This document shows, piece after piece, positions 1-11,715 of a stretch of 64,000 bases of DNA; the stretch's first letter is position 1, and each line of letters begins with the position of its first letter. The translations under genes were made by a program, and so were the position numbers. The notes under the pieces are model-generated. The model was not told the DNA's origin. It did no database searches and saw only the letters and a program-made list of their open reading frames with translations. The DNA comes from Hemibagrus wyckioides (lineage: Eukaryota; Chordata; Actinopteri; Siluriformes; Bagridae), in assembly GCF_019097595.1 (NCBI RefSeq), contig NC_080716.1:27283401-27347400 (forward strand). The letters run 5' to 3'.

Positions 1-1016
1 TGAATGCTGGGCTTTTTTTTGCTGCCACGCTGCGGAAATAGCAAATAATAAGTGAGCGAGTTGTGCGTGGGCGTGTTTTTCTATCTTAGTGAGGACCGAA
101 TGTCCCTACAAGGATAAGAATATCTGACAGGTTGAACTTGTGGGGGCATGCGGCTGCATTTTAAAAAATACACAAACAGTGGCTTTCATTTTTAAAAAAT
201 AGTGTGTGTGTGTGTATGTGGACATGATTTCATGTCTTGGTGAAACCCACATGTGTAAGAATATCGTATGGTTTGTGGGGACATTTGGCTGGTATATTTT
301 CTATTAATATTTGTATTTTCTCCTTTTTGTTGTTGACTTCTTATGTGTTTTCACAAAACTTGTGTTTCATCATAGAAAGGCTACTAATTTTAGATTTTTA
401 CAAAGTTTCTTTAAACTTTATATTAACTAATTAATCAAAGGTAAATTAGTTTTTGGTGATAGAAGGTCCTCATAAAGATAATACAAGTGTGTGTGAGTGT
501 GTGTGTGCGGGCATGTTTTCATATCTTGGTGAGGACCAAATGTCCCTACAAGGCAATATCTCTTAGTTTTGACTTTGTGGGGACATTTGTCTGGTCCGCA
601 CAAGGCAAATGGGGCAGATTTTACTGTTTTTATTTATTTATTACAAAAGTTTTTTTTAAATAAACTACAGATTACTGTAGTAAAGTACTAAAGATTTAAT
701 TTTTTAGATTTAACTAATTACTTACTTTATCTTGACTTTATTATGATTATTAATTAGCAGCATTATTGTCTGCCAGCTGCCAGTAGAAGGTCCTCATAAG
801 GATAACTTGAGAAAGTGTGTGTGTGTGTGGGTGTGTGGGTGTGTGTGCGTTTTCACATCTTGGTGAGGACCAAATGTTCCCAGGAGGATGGGAATATGTA
901 ATAGTTTTGATTTCTGGGGACATTCGGTTGGTCCCCACAAGGCAGACTGTTGCATTATTAATTGCCAGTTGAAGGTCCACATAAGGAAAATAAGTGTGTG
1001 TGTGTGTGTGTTTCAT
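1..1016 (+). repeat. GT-anchored GGACC/GGTCC teleost repeat, about four diverged units
   Basis: Four related units follow one another. Each starts with a (GT)n run (199-216, 488-507, 815-848 and 994-1011; the first unit has only a degenerate run near 61-80). Next comes a line like TCTTGGTGAGGACCAAATGT, then CCCTACAAGG, then TGTGGGGACATTTGGCTGGT. After an AT-rich stretch the unit ends with GAAGGTCCTCATAAGGATAA. Spacing between the GT runs is about 290, 310 and 180 bp, so the units differ in length by internal deletion. This arrangement of GGGGACAT and GGTCCCCACAAGG around GT runs is widespread in teleost genomes. I know no protein product or mechanism for it. A related inverted copy lies at 17846-18110. 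Confidence 0.75.
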
Positions 1017-1800
1017 TAGGAAAAATACAGCTCCAGTACAGCTTGGTTCATGCAGGAAATATGAAATAAACTCAGATCAGGGACTTTTTCCCTACATTTA
1101 TCCTGTAGTGTTGTTGAAATGAATGAACTCACATATCTGGATGTTTTTAGTTGTTGTGTTTCAAACTCTACCGTTCACACTCTTTGTTGTATTTTTGTCC
1201 TTTTTTTGTCCTATCCTGTGTGGGGGTGATGTGTCTCTCCCCCTGGCTGCCTGGTAATCCCCATATTTCCTTTCCTAAGGCCAACTTTTCTGTCTTCCCA
1301 GGCTCTTCCTCTCCCCCCACGTCTCCCACATGCAGAAGAGGCTGAAACCGGGTCTCTAGTTCAAGCGGCCCCCCAGGCAGAGCTGTGGCTATGAGGTGTG
1401 CATGCGGGGAACACTAACTGTTGTGTGGGAGAGACGCAAAAGGTCGCGACCTCTCCGAGTCAGCGTGGAATGGCTAACTAAACACATACATGCGCGCATC
1501 AAACACAAAACACGGAGCATGAAGGAAGCAGTGAAGCGTCTGCTCGGGGTCAAGGCCTCGATTTAGGGACTCAGGGCTGAAATCTTGGCCGCGGAGCGTC
1601 CTGAAAGGACAAAGACGCCTGGAGGCGTGTGGAGTCTGTGTGTTTCTAATTCCGAGCCCCAAAAAGAAGAAGAAGAAGAAGAAGAAAAAGGCATTCCTTA
1701 AATTCTGCCTAATAAACAGGATGCTTGATCACAGCAAGATCACAGGAGCTTCGTGTCAGAAGGTGATCGCTGTTAACTTTATTAAGAACATCGCTGTCCA
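1017..1800. other. Unique non-coding stretch
   Basis: Mixed-composition sequence with a CT-rich patch near 1190-1330 and a short (AAG)n run at about 1661-1690. The frames across it are short and look random. I see no gene or regulatory signal here. Confidence 0.4.
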
Positions 1801-1990
1801 TCTGAAGAATGTTGAGGTTCGCTAAAGGTTTTTCCGCTGCTAGCAATGTTCAAACTATGTCTGGGTTTTAAGAACATTTTTCTCTAATGCTTATAAATGT
1901 TCCCACAACATCGGAACAACCATTTACCGAATAATATGACAGAAAAGCTTTTAGAACACTGCAGGAGCATTATAGAATCCTTCTGGAGAT
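1801..1990. repeat. Possible fragment of a GTTC/GAAC-rich teleost repeat
   Basis: The stretch carries scattered GTTC, GAAC and AAGAACAT words, for example AATGTTCCCACAACATCGGA. They resemble the AACGTTCT-type dispersed repeats common in fish. The match is by eye and loose. No borders or target-site duplications are visible. Confidence 0.3.
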
Positions 1991-2029
1991 TTCTACAAAG
2001 ATTTCTTTATAAAAAAAAAAAAAAAAACT

Positions 2030-2920
2030 GTCATTACTTTTACAAGTGATTCTTTTCATGTGATTCCTTTTTTTCCCATTTCCTTTCATTTATTGATTCA
2101 TTTATTTTTGCTTTAGATACTTTTTCACATGATTGGTCTGTTTTTGCATTAGATTCTTTAAACAAGATTCATCTGTTTTCCATATGTGATTCTTTTTATT
2201 GCGTTTCTTTTAATATGTGATTCTTTTAATTTCATTTCTTTTAATATGTGATTCTTTTTATTTCATTTCTTTTAACATGTGATTCGTTTTATTTCATTTC
2301 TTTTAACATATGATTCTTTTCATTCGATTCATTTATTATAGGTCGGCTTTCTTTATGGAAATCTGTCATTTCTTTGTTTTGTGATTCTTTTTCTTTCTCT
2401 TTCTCTTTCTTATCTCTTTTCACGTGTGATTCTTTTCAAACAATTAAGTTATTTTCACGTGATGTTCTTAAGTGATTCATTTCTTTTTATTTGATTCTTT
2501 TTGTTTTCCATGCGATTCTTTTTTTTATTTGGTTGGTTGTCTTTTCACATGATTCATTTATGTTTGCTTGGGATTCTTTTTTTTTTACTTGATTCCTTTT
2601 CTTTTCACATGGCTCATTTTTTACATTTGATTCTTTTTATTTGATTAGTTTCTGTCAAGTGAATCCTTTCATTTGAATCATTTAATCTTTTCACAAAGAT
2701 TTTTTTTCACATCTGATTCTTTCATAAGATTCATTTCTTTTGTAAAGATTCATCATTATTTGCTTGCGATTCTTTTACACATGATTCATTCTTTTACTTT
2801 CACATGATTTCTTTTCACATGTGATTCTTTTCATCCAGTCCCTTTCTTTCCACATGTGATTCCTTTTATGTTGTTCACTTCTTTTCACACTTGATAACAT
2901 ATTACTCACATAACCAGATG
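2030..2920. repeat. Degenerate minisatellite, unit about 33 bp
   Basis: The motif CATGTGATTCTTTTTATTT, followed by CATTTCTTTTAA, recurs for almost 900 bp. Copies are cleanest at 2190-2320, where the period is close to 33 bp. They decay on both sides to scattered TGATTCTTTT words. The tract is pyrimidine-rich and has no coding potential. The decay suggests an old array that is no longer expanding. Confidence 0.75.
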
Positions 2921-3559
2921 TGAAATGGGTGTTATTTTTACATGATTGTCACTGGGTTGAGAATAATTTTACTTAAAAGTGGTGGGAACTGTGTTAGAAA
3001 CCTGGTGTCTCTGAGGCGGGAACTGAACTCCGAGTCTGCCCGATATGACATTTGTAATTTCCACACGGCTGAAACTTGGCCATCCGTGACGCAAAACCTT
3101 AACCCTTGGACCTCACCTCTCTCTCGAACTGGATCCTGACTGCGAGAGCAGTAAAAAAAGTGGATTTGTCGCCAGGGCGGAATTCCTCGGCTGCAAACTG
3201 GCCCGAGCTGATGGACGGCTTTTGTCAGGGGAGGAGAACGACAGGAACACTAAATCTCTGACAGGATGAGAGAGAGAGAGAGAGAGAGAGAGTAGGAAAG
3301 TAGAAAAGTTAACAAGATCACACAAAAGAAAATAAATATTAAAAGACACTGTCCTGAGAATAATCTTATATGAATGAGTTTAAAAGTGTATGTCTTGCTC
3401 TTACAAGAATAAATCCACTGTATTACAGTCAACTGAACACTTTTAATAGCTTTTTAGTTCTTATCTTCTACCTAAAAAGGTAGAAAAATACACTATTTCC
3501 AGGTGAAAGATTTGTGTAAAAAGAAACAAAAGCTAAAAGTGTCACTCCACAGACAAGGA
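2921..3559. other. Unique stretch with one (GA)n run
   Basis: Balanced sequence at 2940-3250 is followed by a (GA)13 run near 3267-3292, then AT-rich sequence. The frames in it are short and not recognisable. Nothing further seen. Confidence 0.4.
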
Positions 3560-4100
3560 CAAAAGATTTTTCGGAGTGTATAACAGGACAACACTACTTT
3601 TTTTCCCGTAAAGTCTTCCTCTTGTTTTTCCCACATGACACGGTTAAGCAGTGCCAAGGTTTCTGTTTATTTGACAACATGGCGTTATTGAGTAACGTGA
3701 TATTGTCAGGTCTCGGCTCCTGCCGCAGCGCTGAGGCCCTGTTCATGGGAGACGGTGTTTCGCATGTTTCTGAGTGCTTTCTAAGATGGTGGTGACATAT
3801 AAAGCGTTCCCCACGGCCCTCGGCGTCCACCGGCTGCCCGACGGAAGCCATTTCCTCTCATTGTTCAGGACTGCACGGTTCAGTCCGAATGGAGTCAATT
3901 AAGCAGCGAATGGAGAACAGGCCGAAAGGCTCGATGCGTATCTGCAGCTATTGGTAAAAATAATAGGCAGTAAATGGACAACAGTGACGCCCAGAGAAAG
4001 GGGCCATGTGAGAGTGCAACAACGGCTGTACCGATGTAGCATCGCAGGCTGCTTAGCAACAGTCTTCGATTGAAATCAATCGTCACAGTGCACCTTTCAA
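3560..4100. promoter_or_regulatory. Candidate conserved non-coding stretch
   Basis: About 540 bp of repeat-free, balanced sequence with words such as GTCAATTAAGCAGCGAATGG and CAGTAAATGGACAACAGTGA. It ends in a small palindrome, CGATTGAAATCAATCG (4067-4082). Open frames are short on both strands. The composition differs from the AT-rich and microsatellite sequence around it. I read it as a possible enhancer-type element from appearance only. Confidence 0.25.
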
Positions 4101-4290
4101 GATATCCTGGATTTTAGATCCTTAATGAAGTCAAATCACATAGTTTTCATATGGGATGAGTAATAAAGACTGAAAAATAGACATTTCATCATGTTATTCC
4201 TTGAAGTTGAGAATTCAAGTGAACATGACGTGGAAAAAGAATCATTTATTGAATCACATAAACAAATAAATAAATAAATAGTTGTTTTGT

Positions 4291-4291
<1 letters not shown>

Positions 4292-4355
<64 letters not shown>
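4292..4355. repeat. (TAA)n microsatellite
   Basis: About 21 uninterrupted TAA units. The poly-leucine frame on the opposite strand is a repeat artefact. Confidence 0.97.
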
Positions 4356-4356
<1 letters not shown>

Positions 4357-4939
4357 TTATTATTAATACTTTAATATGATTCATTAAATGATTCATTTGA
4401 TTCATTTATGTGAATGATTCACACAGGGAATGGGATTTACCTTTTTCACAAAAGCAAAACAAGGAATCACAGTGAAGAGATGTTAAAAGATGTTTTTACA
4501 CAAAAAAAGTAATAAAATAAATAAACCATGAATAACACAACTTACAATTTGTAAAACAATCCAGATGTATTAGCTAAAAAAAAAAACAACCTTGAATCAA
4601 CACAATCACAAAAATATCCTTGGATACTATTCATCCATGATCCGTGACTGTAGAGTCTACATGTGTTGTTTAGTGTGTGAGAGTGTGTGTATGTGTGTGT
4701 GAGTGTGTGTGTGTTGTTGGGGTGTAGGTTATCTCATGCTAACTGAGTTAACTGATAGCCGCAGGGGATGAAGGGAGGGGGGGAGGCGAGCGCTGACCCC
4801 TACCAACGTCCCCCTTGAGAGTAGCGCGAGGAGAGACAAACATTCCTGAGAAACTCGCCGGCCAGCACAGGCCCCCTGAGACTCCCAAAGAGGGAGAGGA
4901 GGAAAAAAGAGAATATGTGGAGGAAAATAGAAAGGAATA

Positions 4940-4976
<37 letters not shown>

Positions 4977-6340
4977 TTCTCCATGTTATAGAGGCGCAAA
5001 GGCTCAGAGCTCGACATGTTCACATTTATGTTATTATTTATGACTTATTTCTCAACAGCTCTTAAAACACAGTGTCTGTCCTTGGTGGTGGGCTTTTCTG
5101 GTGGTCCTAAAAAAGGCAGGGCCCCAAGACGGGGCTCCTGGGTAATATACATGTGTGTGTGTGTACTGTTTCAGTCCTCCTCCTTCATCACTGCTTTCTC
5201 AGCCCAGAGGAAGAAACTGATATATATTCTCCCATACTGCAGTCTGTACTAACTATAGACTCAGAAGAAGTGTTTCTCCCCGAGGAACCGCTGAAGAACT
5301 TTTAGATTTGACTGTTTTTATATATTGCTCCTTCCTGCTCTTCAGCTGATGGAGACTTTACATCACACACTTTGTTTACCATCTGAAACCAGAGCTATCT
5401 GTACACTTGATGAGTTTCCTGTTGCATAACACTACTTTGTTCTTTGGAGGTGACATAATTTTCTAAACAACACTAATACATTTAGAGCTAGGTTGGGTTT
5501 CTCATGGAATACAGCAAGTATCACTGTCACCTTCCAGCTCCTGGGTTAGATCCAGAGCTCCTTGTGCTTTTTCTTATGATTTTTTCTTCAGAAAGTCCAT
5601 GTGGGTTTCTTCTACCTTCACCAATTTCCTTTCAAAAAACTGGTGTCTCAAAATGACCCCTAAGCATAAGAGAGTGTGTTCACTGAGTCCTATCTAGTGT
5701 GTATCCTGCCTTTCACCCAATGTTCCAGATCTACTGAATGATATGAGATAAAATAATGAATGTTCTCAATGGATTTAATCAGACGCTGCTATTAAACATT
5801 ATAACACCATAAGAAAATCATCCAAATGTGAGTTGATTCACTTGAGCCATGATTGAAATCGACCAATCATTGGCCTGCACAAATTTCTAGCTCCACCCAC
5901 GTTTGGTATTCTTAATTCTTAAGAAACCAAATCTTCTTTAGCTGATAATGATGTTGATGATTTCTGCAATGTTGTGGATTTTCAGTAGTTCTCCTGTTCA
6001 GCTCGGACCTACAGCCGGAGAGGGATCAGGTCTATTGGTCTTCCTCAGGGCCGGAGGGATCAGCTCACCTGACCCCGAGAGAAAGGCATGTCACTTCCAC
6101 AGTTCTTCCTTTCTGTAGAACCCATCAGATGCCCTCAGCACACAATAAAAAGCACTGACAGCTTCTAGAGGTTTGAAGTGGGATTAGGGGTTTTGTAAAT
6201 AAACAGTAGTAAGAGGCAGCTTCTCCAGAGATACGGAAACAGCTTCAGTGGGGCTTTTCAGAAGACACTATTTGACTTGACGTGGTGTTTGCATAAAATT
6301 CCAGAGCTTTACCAAGGTTATGGAGAAGCCTAGGGGCAGG
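4356..6340. other. AT-rich to balanced non-coding stretch
   Basis: It holds a (GT)n run at about 4674-4714 and a (GA)16 run at 4943-4974. The remainder is unique sequence with TA-rich and T-rich patches. The frames at 4748-5252 are read through the GA and GT runs and are not convincing. I see no gene. Confidence 0.45.
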
Positions 6341-6359
6341 ACCTGCATTCATACACTTT

Positions 6360-6665
6360 ATTTCTTCATTCATCTTCATTTTCAAGCACTTTATCCTGTC
6401 GGGGCCTCGGTGGATCCAGAGACTATCCCTTAAACATTTGATGTTCAGTGGGAAAACACTCTGGATTGGACTCCAATCCATCACTGGACACCACACAAAC
6501 ATTCACACCTAAGGGCAGTTTAGCATAACCAATCCATCTACTCTTCTGTTATTGGACAGTGGGAGGAAACTGGAGAACCCATGGGGAGAACTTAAGAAAC
6601 TCAACACAGGCCATAACCCGAGCTCAGGATCAAGACTTGGAGCCTGGAGCCAGCAACATTGCCAT
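6360..6665 (-). mobile_element. V-SINE (Mermaid/DANA-like), nearly full length, diverged
   Basis: Read on the minus strand, the element runs from a degraded tRNA-like head near 6665 (CGGGTTATGGCC) through the V-SINE core. The core appears on the plus strand as GGTGGGAGGAAAC...GGAGAACCC-like words (6560-6600). The tail has CCAGTGATGGATTGGAGTCC, then GGATCCACCGAGGCC, GGATAAAGTGC and a GAATGAAG-type end. This order matches the V-SINE superfamily (DANA of zebrafish, Mermaid of catfish), which is copied by a LINE partner. It is well diverged, so it is an old copy. I saw no clear target-site duplication. Confidence 0.8.
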
Positions 6666-7679
6666 ATTGAACAGATGAATCTTTATAAATTCCAGTCATA
6701 TCATGTTCACTTGTTGGAATTCATACAGAGTTTTCATGATATCTCAAGTCTCAATACTTTCCTTTTATTAGCTTTCGAAAGAAAAAAAGAAATCATTTTG
6801 CTTTAAATCCAGTCCAAATGATGAAGGCATGAAGGTAGACGTCGATGTTTCCTGAACCCTTTGGCTCTTTTACGGAGAGTGTGAATGTTTTGAGTACTTG
6901 ATATATATACTTAATTTTTTTTTTTTTAATAAATTAGCCAACAAACAGAGGCTCAGTGTTTGGGAAGGTAGATTCATTTACTGGATTGACACACAAGCTG
7001 AAAACGGTCGGGTTTAATATGTATTTTACAAGGTAGAACCTCATTAGCGAAAGTCTCAACAAGTGTGTCATAGTTTCTGTACATAATTCACCCGGCATAT
7101 TAAGTTAACGTCTTGTCTCTGTGCCCATTACATGCACTGTCTCCTGCTTCTCTCCATTTGAAGCCCAAACAGAGCCAGTCTGTCTGAAATACCTCACTTC
7201 CTCACTTCTGTGTCATGGGTCTTCTGGTTTTATTCATACTTTAGCCTCGAATACGCATAGCCCAAGAATCCAGATCTGGTTGTGATGGTGGCTATTTGTA
7301 ACCCGGATTTTCCTAAATAAAGCGATTCGATTCTTTTTAAAGAAATGAAAGAGCGTAAACGTAACACCCCCAAAAAGGCTCTAGTTTCCCCTTGAACCCT
7401 AAGCTCCCTCCCTGCTGTGTCTCAGTGGCATCGTTTGTCTTTATACGGTCACGACCAACACATGCACCCGTGAGTAGGAAAGCAGACTTTTTTTTTTCTC
7501 CCTCTGGTCCATTCCATGTTTTTTTTTGCTCCTCCTACACTCATTGCTTGTACATGTTTTGCGGCACTGAATGGGTGCAAACACGCCGGATGGATATTCC
7601 TGTCGGCTCGGGACAAGCAGGTCATTTTTCAAACTGAAAGTCCCCCCTCCGATTTCTTCCTCTCTAGACCCTCTTCAAT
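6666..7679. other. Unique non-coding stretch
   Basis: AT-rich sequence with short poly-T and poly-A runs (about 6915-6930). The overlapping frames at 7392-7734 have no recognisable protein features. Nothing else seen. Confidence 0.4.
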
Positions 7680-8060
7680 CATGCTAGCTGCCCAGAAAGA
7701 GACATTTTCCCTTTTTACTGTCATTCCTTATTAATTCCTGGACCATTCCTCTACGTCGGCGAGTCGCAATCGAGAGAATTTATCACATAAAAGCAGAATT
7801 TTGGCCGTGTTGAATGTGACATGTTCGTGGATCGGTGTTGGGGATTGTGGTGCAGGTCTGAGCCACATAAACAGGCAGCTTTGCACTATGACTGGTGCTA
7901 AGTTTGGTCTAGAGGTTCTACTCTTGCTCCGTGTGAATTGTTCAAGAAGAAATCCTGACAAGAGTCGTGATCATCGAGGCAGCAGGAGATCTTAGTGCGT
8001 CCTCCCCTTAGCAAATAAGCATCGCATGCAAATAAGGTAACGTCTATATGCAGTATAGAG
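7680..8060. promoter_or_regulatory. Candidate regulatory stretch with an octamer word
   Basis: Repeat-free sequence with balanced composition. It contains TTATTAATTCC (7728-7738) and a perfect ATGCAAAT octamer at 8026-8033, the core bound by POU-domain factors. No long open frame crosses it. The call is inference from appearance. Confidence 0.2.
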
Positions 8061-8109
8061 GACCAGAATTCAGTTTGAGAAAATTTGCATATTCTTGTGT
8101 GTTTCAGCT

Positions 8110-8285
8110 TCAGGGTTCTTCATGCTCCTCAGGTGGTGGTGGACTGGTGGATATAGCCTCAAGGTGTGAACATGTGTGTGTATGGTGCTGTGATGGATTG
8201 GCAAGGGGCATTTCCACCTCAAGACCGATGTTCCTGGGATAGACTCCAGATCTGGACCAGGATACTTCCAATGAATAACAGAATC
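8110..8285 (+). mobile_element. V-SINE tail half, 5' truncated
   Basis: On the plus strand it shows GGTGTGAACATGTGTGTG, TGTGATGGATTGGC, TTCCTGGGATAGACTCCAGA and ACCAGGAT, in the same order as the tail of the copy at 6360-6665 read in reverse. The head and most of the core are missing or unrecognisable. 5' truncation is normal for elements copied by target-primed reverse transcription. Confidence 0.7.
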
Positions 8286-8744
8286 TGTCACTTTCAGTAA
8301 AGAGCACTGCTGTTCAATCCATCCATCCATCTATCCATTGCACCACTTTACCGCTCTTATAACAAGCTTATAATAGGTTCAGCAATCGCACCTGAGCGTA
8401 TTTGCTTATTATCAGATGCTAGCAAACGTGCGTCAGCCCTCAAGTGAGGTCGGGTTGCTCACCGCCGGTCATTTATTCTAAACAGCTGATAGGAAAATGG
8501 TATATCCTTTTGTTCTTTGTGTCAGAAGGGCTTTCACTCAAAATACACACCGGTGCTCACTCACATGCAAAGTAAGAAGCTGATTCAAACGATAAGCTAG
8601 TAAGCTGCTGACGCAAGTCTTTTGGGATAAAAGAAAAAAAAAGAGACAGAAATAGATGTGTGGAGAGATGATTGGTGAGACTTCATGTGTAAGCAGTAGA
8701 GCGGTAAATTCCAGGGTTTTATGTTATAGGGAACTTTTATTGTA
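8286..8744. other. Unique non-coding stretch
   Basis: Balanced sequence with CCATCCATCCATCTATCCAT at 8318-8337 and no other repeats. No gene or clear signal seen. Confidence 0.35.
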
Positions 8745-8900
8745 CTTTTTATCCATTTATAGCTACATCTAAGTTCATGTGCATCTTAAAAAAACATGCT
8801 GGTTAGCATGAAGTTTAAAATATCATCAGTGAAATCATCAGTGCTGCTGACACTGGAGACTCCTTCCATCAAAATGCTATTTTGAAGAATATCTGGTCAA
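8745..8900 (+). repeat. Unnamed dispersed repeat, copy A
   Basis: Landmark 1 (TTTTATCCATTTATAGCTAC) is at about 8747. Landmark 2 (GGAGACTCCTTCCAT) is near 8855-8869, about 105 bp further on. The 3' landmarks are absent, so the copy is truncated or too diverged downstream. It belongs to the family described under findings. Confidence 0.65.
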
Positions 8901-10349
8901 AAAAAGGTGCAGAGGTGTTTAAAAAAAGAAGAGAGAAAGTAGTATATCTACTGGACTTTTATTCTCACACACACACTCACACACACACACACACACACAC
9001 ACTCGTAGCCACGTGAAAGCTGAAGAACAGAAAGAGGAATCGTCTCTTTGACGTTCCCCATCATTTGCTCATTAGCTCCTGTCCCGCATGCTTGTCATGA
9101 AGGACATTATTCAGCTACTGTACGTCTCTGGCTTCGATAAACTGAACGGTTCAGCCAAGCAGTAATCAGTAAACGGTTTTTTTTGTGTGGTTCTTTTTTT
9201 TTAATATGCATGCAGAAAGACTTTATATTGGAATCAGAGCCAGAATGTCAAATAATGTCAAACAGCATACAGGAATGATCAACCTTTCTCCAGCCAGAGT
9301 TTATATACAGATCAGGACTCAGTGGTGGTGAGTCAGTAAGTTTATACATGGGTGACTGATTCTTTGAGGACAGGGGACAGAAAAGTGTGTGTGTGTGTGT
9401 GTGTGTCGCCCACTAAGAGAATCATGTCTGTTGTGTCACGTCCTGGGCGCCTCAGTCATCAGGACTAAAATAAGGAATAAAAAAAAGAAAAAAGACGCCC
9501 CCTCGATCATTCCCATGGTACATATTTCTGGCCAGCCAGACTGTGTGTGTGTGTTTGTGTGTGTGTGTGTTTTGTTTCCCAGACTCCGCCTAACTTGCCT
9601 CTCTTGGGGCAGAAAGCACAGTAGACATGCCGGAGTTGTGATTTTTAACAGGACCCACTGATGCTGGCCGGCACAGGGACTCACAGGGCCTGGCATGCTA
9701 TTTATATCCTGAAACCAAATCTTCTAATGTCTAAAGCCTAGATCTCAACCAAAACAACATAAACATATATATATACGCTCACGCACAACCTCTAGACACT
9801 TTTGGAAGGAGTCCACGAGACAAGCTTCCAGATAAGACCGAATGTTAACCAAGCTGCACTTAAAGTGATGGCGTTTTCCAAAAAAAAAATAGCTGTTAAT
9901 AATGACCAGCACATGTCTTACAGTTTAGGGAAGTTTCTATGGAACACAGTGACTTAGCGGCTCGGCATCACAGACTGCAATGCTGTAGATAACGCCACTG
10001 ATGTATCCCACGATCTACTGGCTATTAAGGTTACAGTGCTTTTGGGAAGTGTCGAAGTTTTCAAGCGTAGCCTGATGGCTGAGGCCCAGGTCTGGACGCC
10101 TCTGTATCAGGGAGAAGGTTGTAAACTGTCTGCGAGTCTCTGTCTGTCTGTCCTCCATGGCGTCCAAAGACCTCCTTCTTCGGTTCTCATACTTTTCGAG
10201 TATCTGACTGAATTGGGAATGAGGAAAAGAGATAACCTGGGACAGTGTTTCTGTCCATGGGGGAAATCTCAGTATGTTCCAGATGTTTCAGTGATACACT
10301 GTGGAATTGATTGGTGCCAGGATACTGACTCGACTCAGACTCAGTAGCA
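8901..10349. other. Non-coding stretch with microsatellites
   Basis: Contains (CA)n at about 8965-9002, (GT)n at 9385-9406 and a broken (GT)n at 9541-9570. The sequence between is unique. A 103-codon open frame at 10036-10347 is not low complexity, but it shows no recognisable motif and has no splice or promoter support. Confidence 0.4.
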
Positions 10350-10956
10350 TTACAGTCACGGTCTCACAGCTCCACAGTTTATCTGTCTTTAACACTGTCT
10401 GAAGTTTTCTGTGGATTTTTTTGGGCTTCCAAAAAACATGGAGTAAAGTTCTGGAGATTTATCTAGCATAACTTTGGAAGCCCCACAATGAAATCACAGT
10501 AAAATGGTGGTAGTTAGCAGATTGATGGAAAGGGGGAGGGGTTTAATTAACAGTTAAATCAAATCACAAGACTTAAAAAGGACTGGTTTCAGATTAGTGA
10601 CAAATTGAAGAAAAAGATTCTCGAGATCTTGCAAAAGACCTTCTGATGATGATAACTGGTGTCCAAACAGCTTGAGGGTGAAGTCCAAGCGTTCATTAAG
10701 GCTTTATGACACTATATGCTCGGTGAATGTGGGTGGAGTCATGGTGGAAAAGAGCCCAGCATGACATCCTTTTCAATTTTTCCCTTAAAAGGTTTTCTAT
10801 ATCCAAAACAACTCAGCTGACTTGTTGCCCCTGTAACCAGACTAATTCAGAGCGACAGGACAGATATAGTCACTATAAAGTGTTACGACTTCGGTTTCCT
10901 GTGACCCTAAAAGGTGACAGGTGTGTATATGTGCGAGAGAGTGTGTGTGTGTGTGA

Positions 10957-10999
<43 letters not shown>

Positions 11000-11609
11000 G
11001 GGAGGGTTTGAGGGTTTGAGAGGCAGGCCATCTGGGGTTGGAGGTGTGAAACTGGTGGCTAGCCGTAGCAATAATCTGGCTAACGATTAGCCTCACAAAC
11101 TCGCCAGTGAGTTCAGGAAGAGATACTTTAGGTTAATGAGTGTGCAGGAGTAACGCTCAGACATGGAAAAGGAAGGCAGTTGGGTTAATGTCAGCTAAGG
11201 GCTGGGGAAAAAAATAAATAAAGAGAGAGAGAGCTTGATAGCAGAGCAGGGTTTGGCCAGAAAGCGGATTTTTTTCCCACCTCAGGCTTTCTGAACAACC
11301 GTTAACACAAAATGTGTTTGAAAGAAAATCAGCATGGAGTGAACAGGATATTGGATATGTGATCGAAAATATGCAGTGTCATGCTGTTATTTGAACACTT
11401 CATCGTGATGGGAGGAACTCACTCAGGTGATTATTTTCCAATAGCAGCACATCCTGAAGCGGTTTCTTCCTCAGTTTCCCACACTGACACATCGTAACTT
11501 TGAAACAGTCGTACCCTCACCCGTTGCTCCTCTCTTGCTGTTTCCTCTCTAGTCGAGAAAAAGGCAGAAAACGCAACGGCTTTACAGCGATGGGGGAAAA
11601 ATGATTGAT
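10350..11609. other. Non-coding stretch, possible V-SINE head remnant at its start
   Basis: Bases 10360-10440 (CACGGTCTCACAGCTCCA, then TCTGAAGTTTTCTGTGGATT) loosely resemble the tRNA-like head and core of a V-SINE on the plus strand, but the match is too poor to call. (GT)n at about 10939-10956 is followed by (GA)n at 10961-10995. The rest is unique and featureless. Confidence 0.3.
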
Positions 11610-11715
11610 ATCAAGCACCGAAACTGGAGACTCCTTCTTTAAAGCTTTCAAAACTTCTTCAACATTTCAAGGATATATGAATTAGCGACTATATGGTTAC
11701 CATGGAAACAGTAGC
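11610..11715 (+). repeat. Unnamed dispersed repeat, copy G
   Basis: CTGGAGACTCCTTCTTTAAA (landmark 2) at about 11624-11643 is followed at about 11696 by GGTTACCATGGAAACAG (landmark 3). The order and orientation match the copies at 30.7, 46.9 and 57.3 kb. Confidence 0.55.

Noticed and set aside
10360..10440. Possible V-SINE head on the plus strand
   Set aside because: Only scattered words agree (CTCACAGCTCCA, TCTGTGGATTTTTTTGGG). The B-box and the rest of the core are missing.
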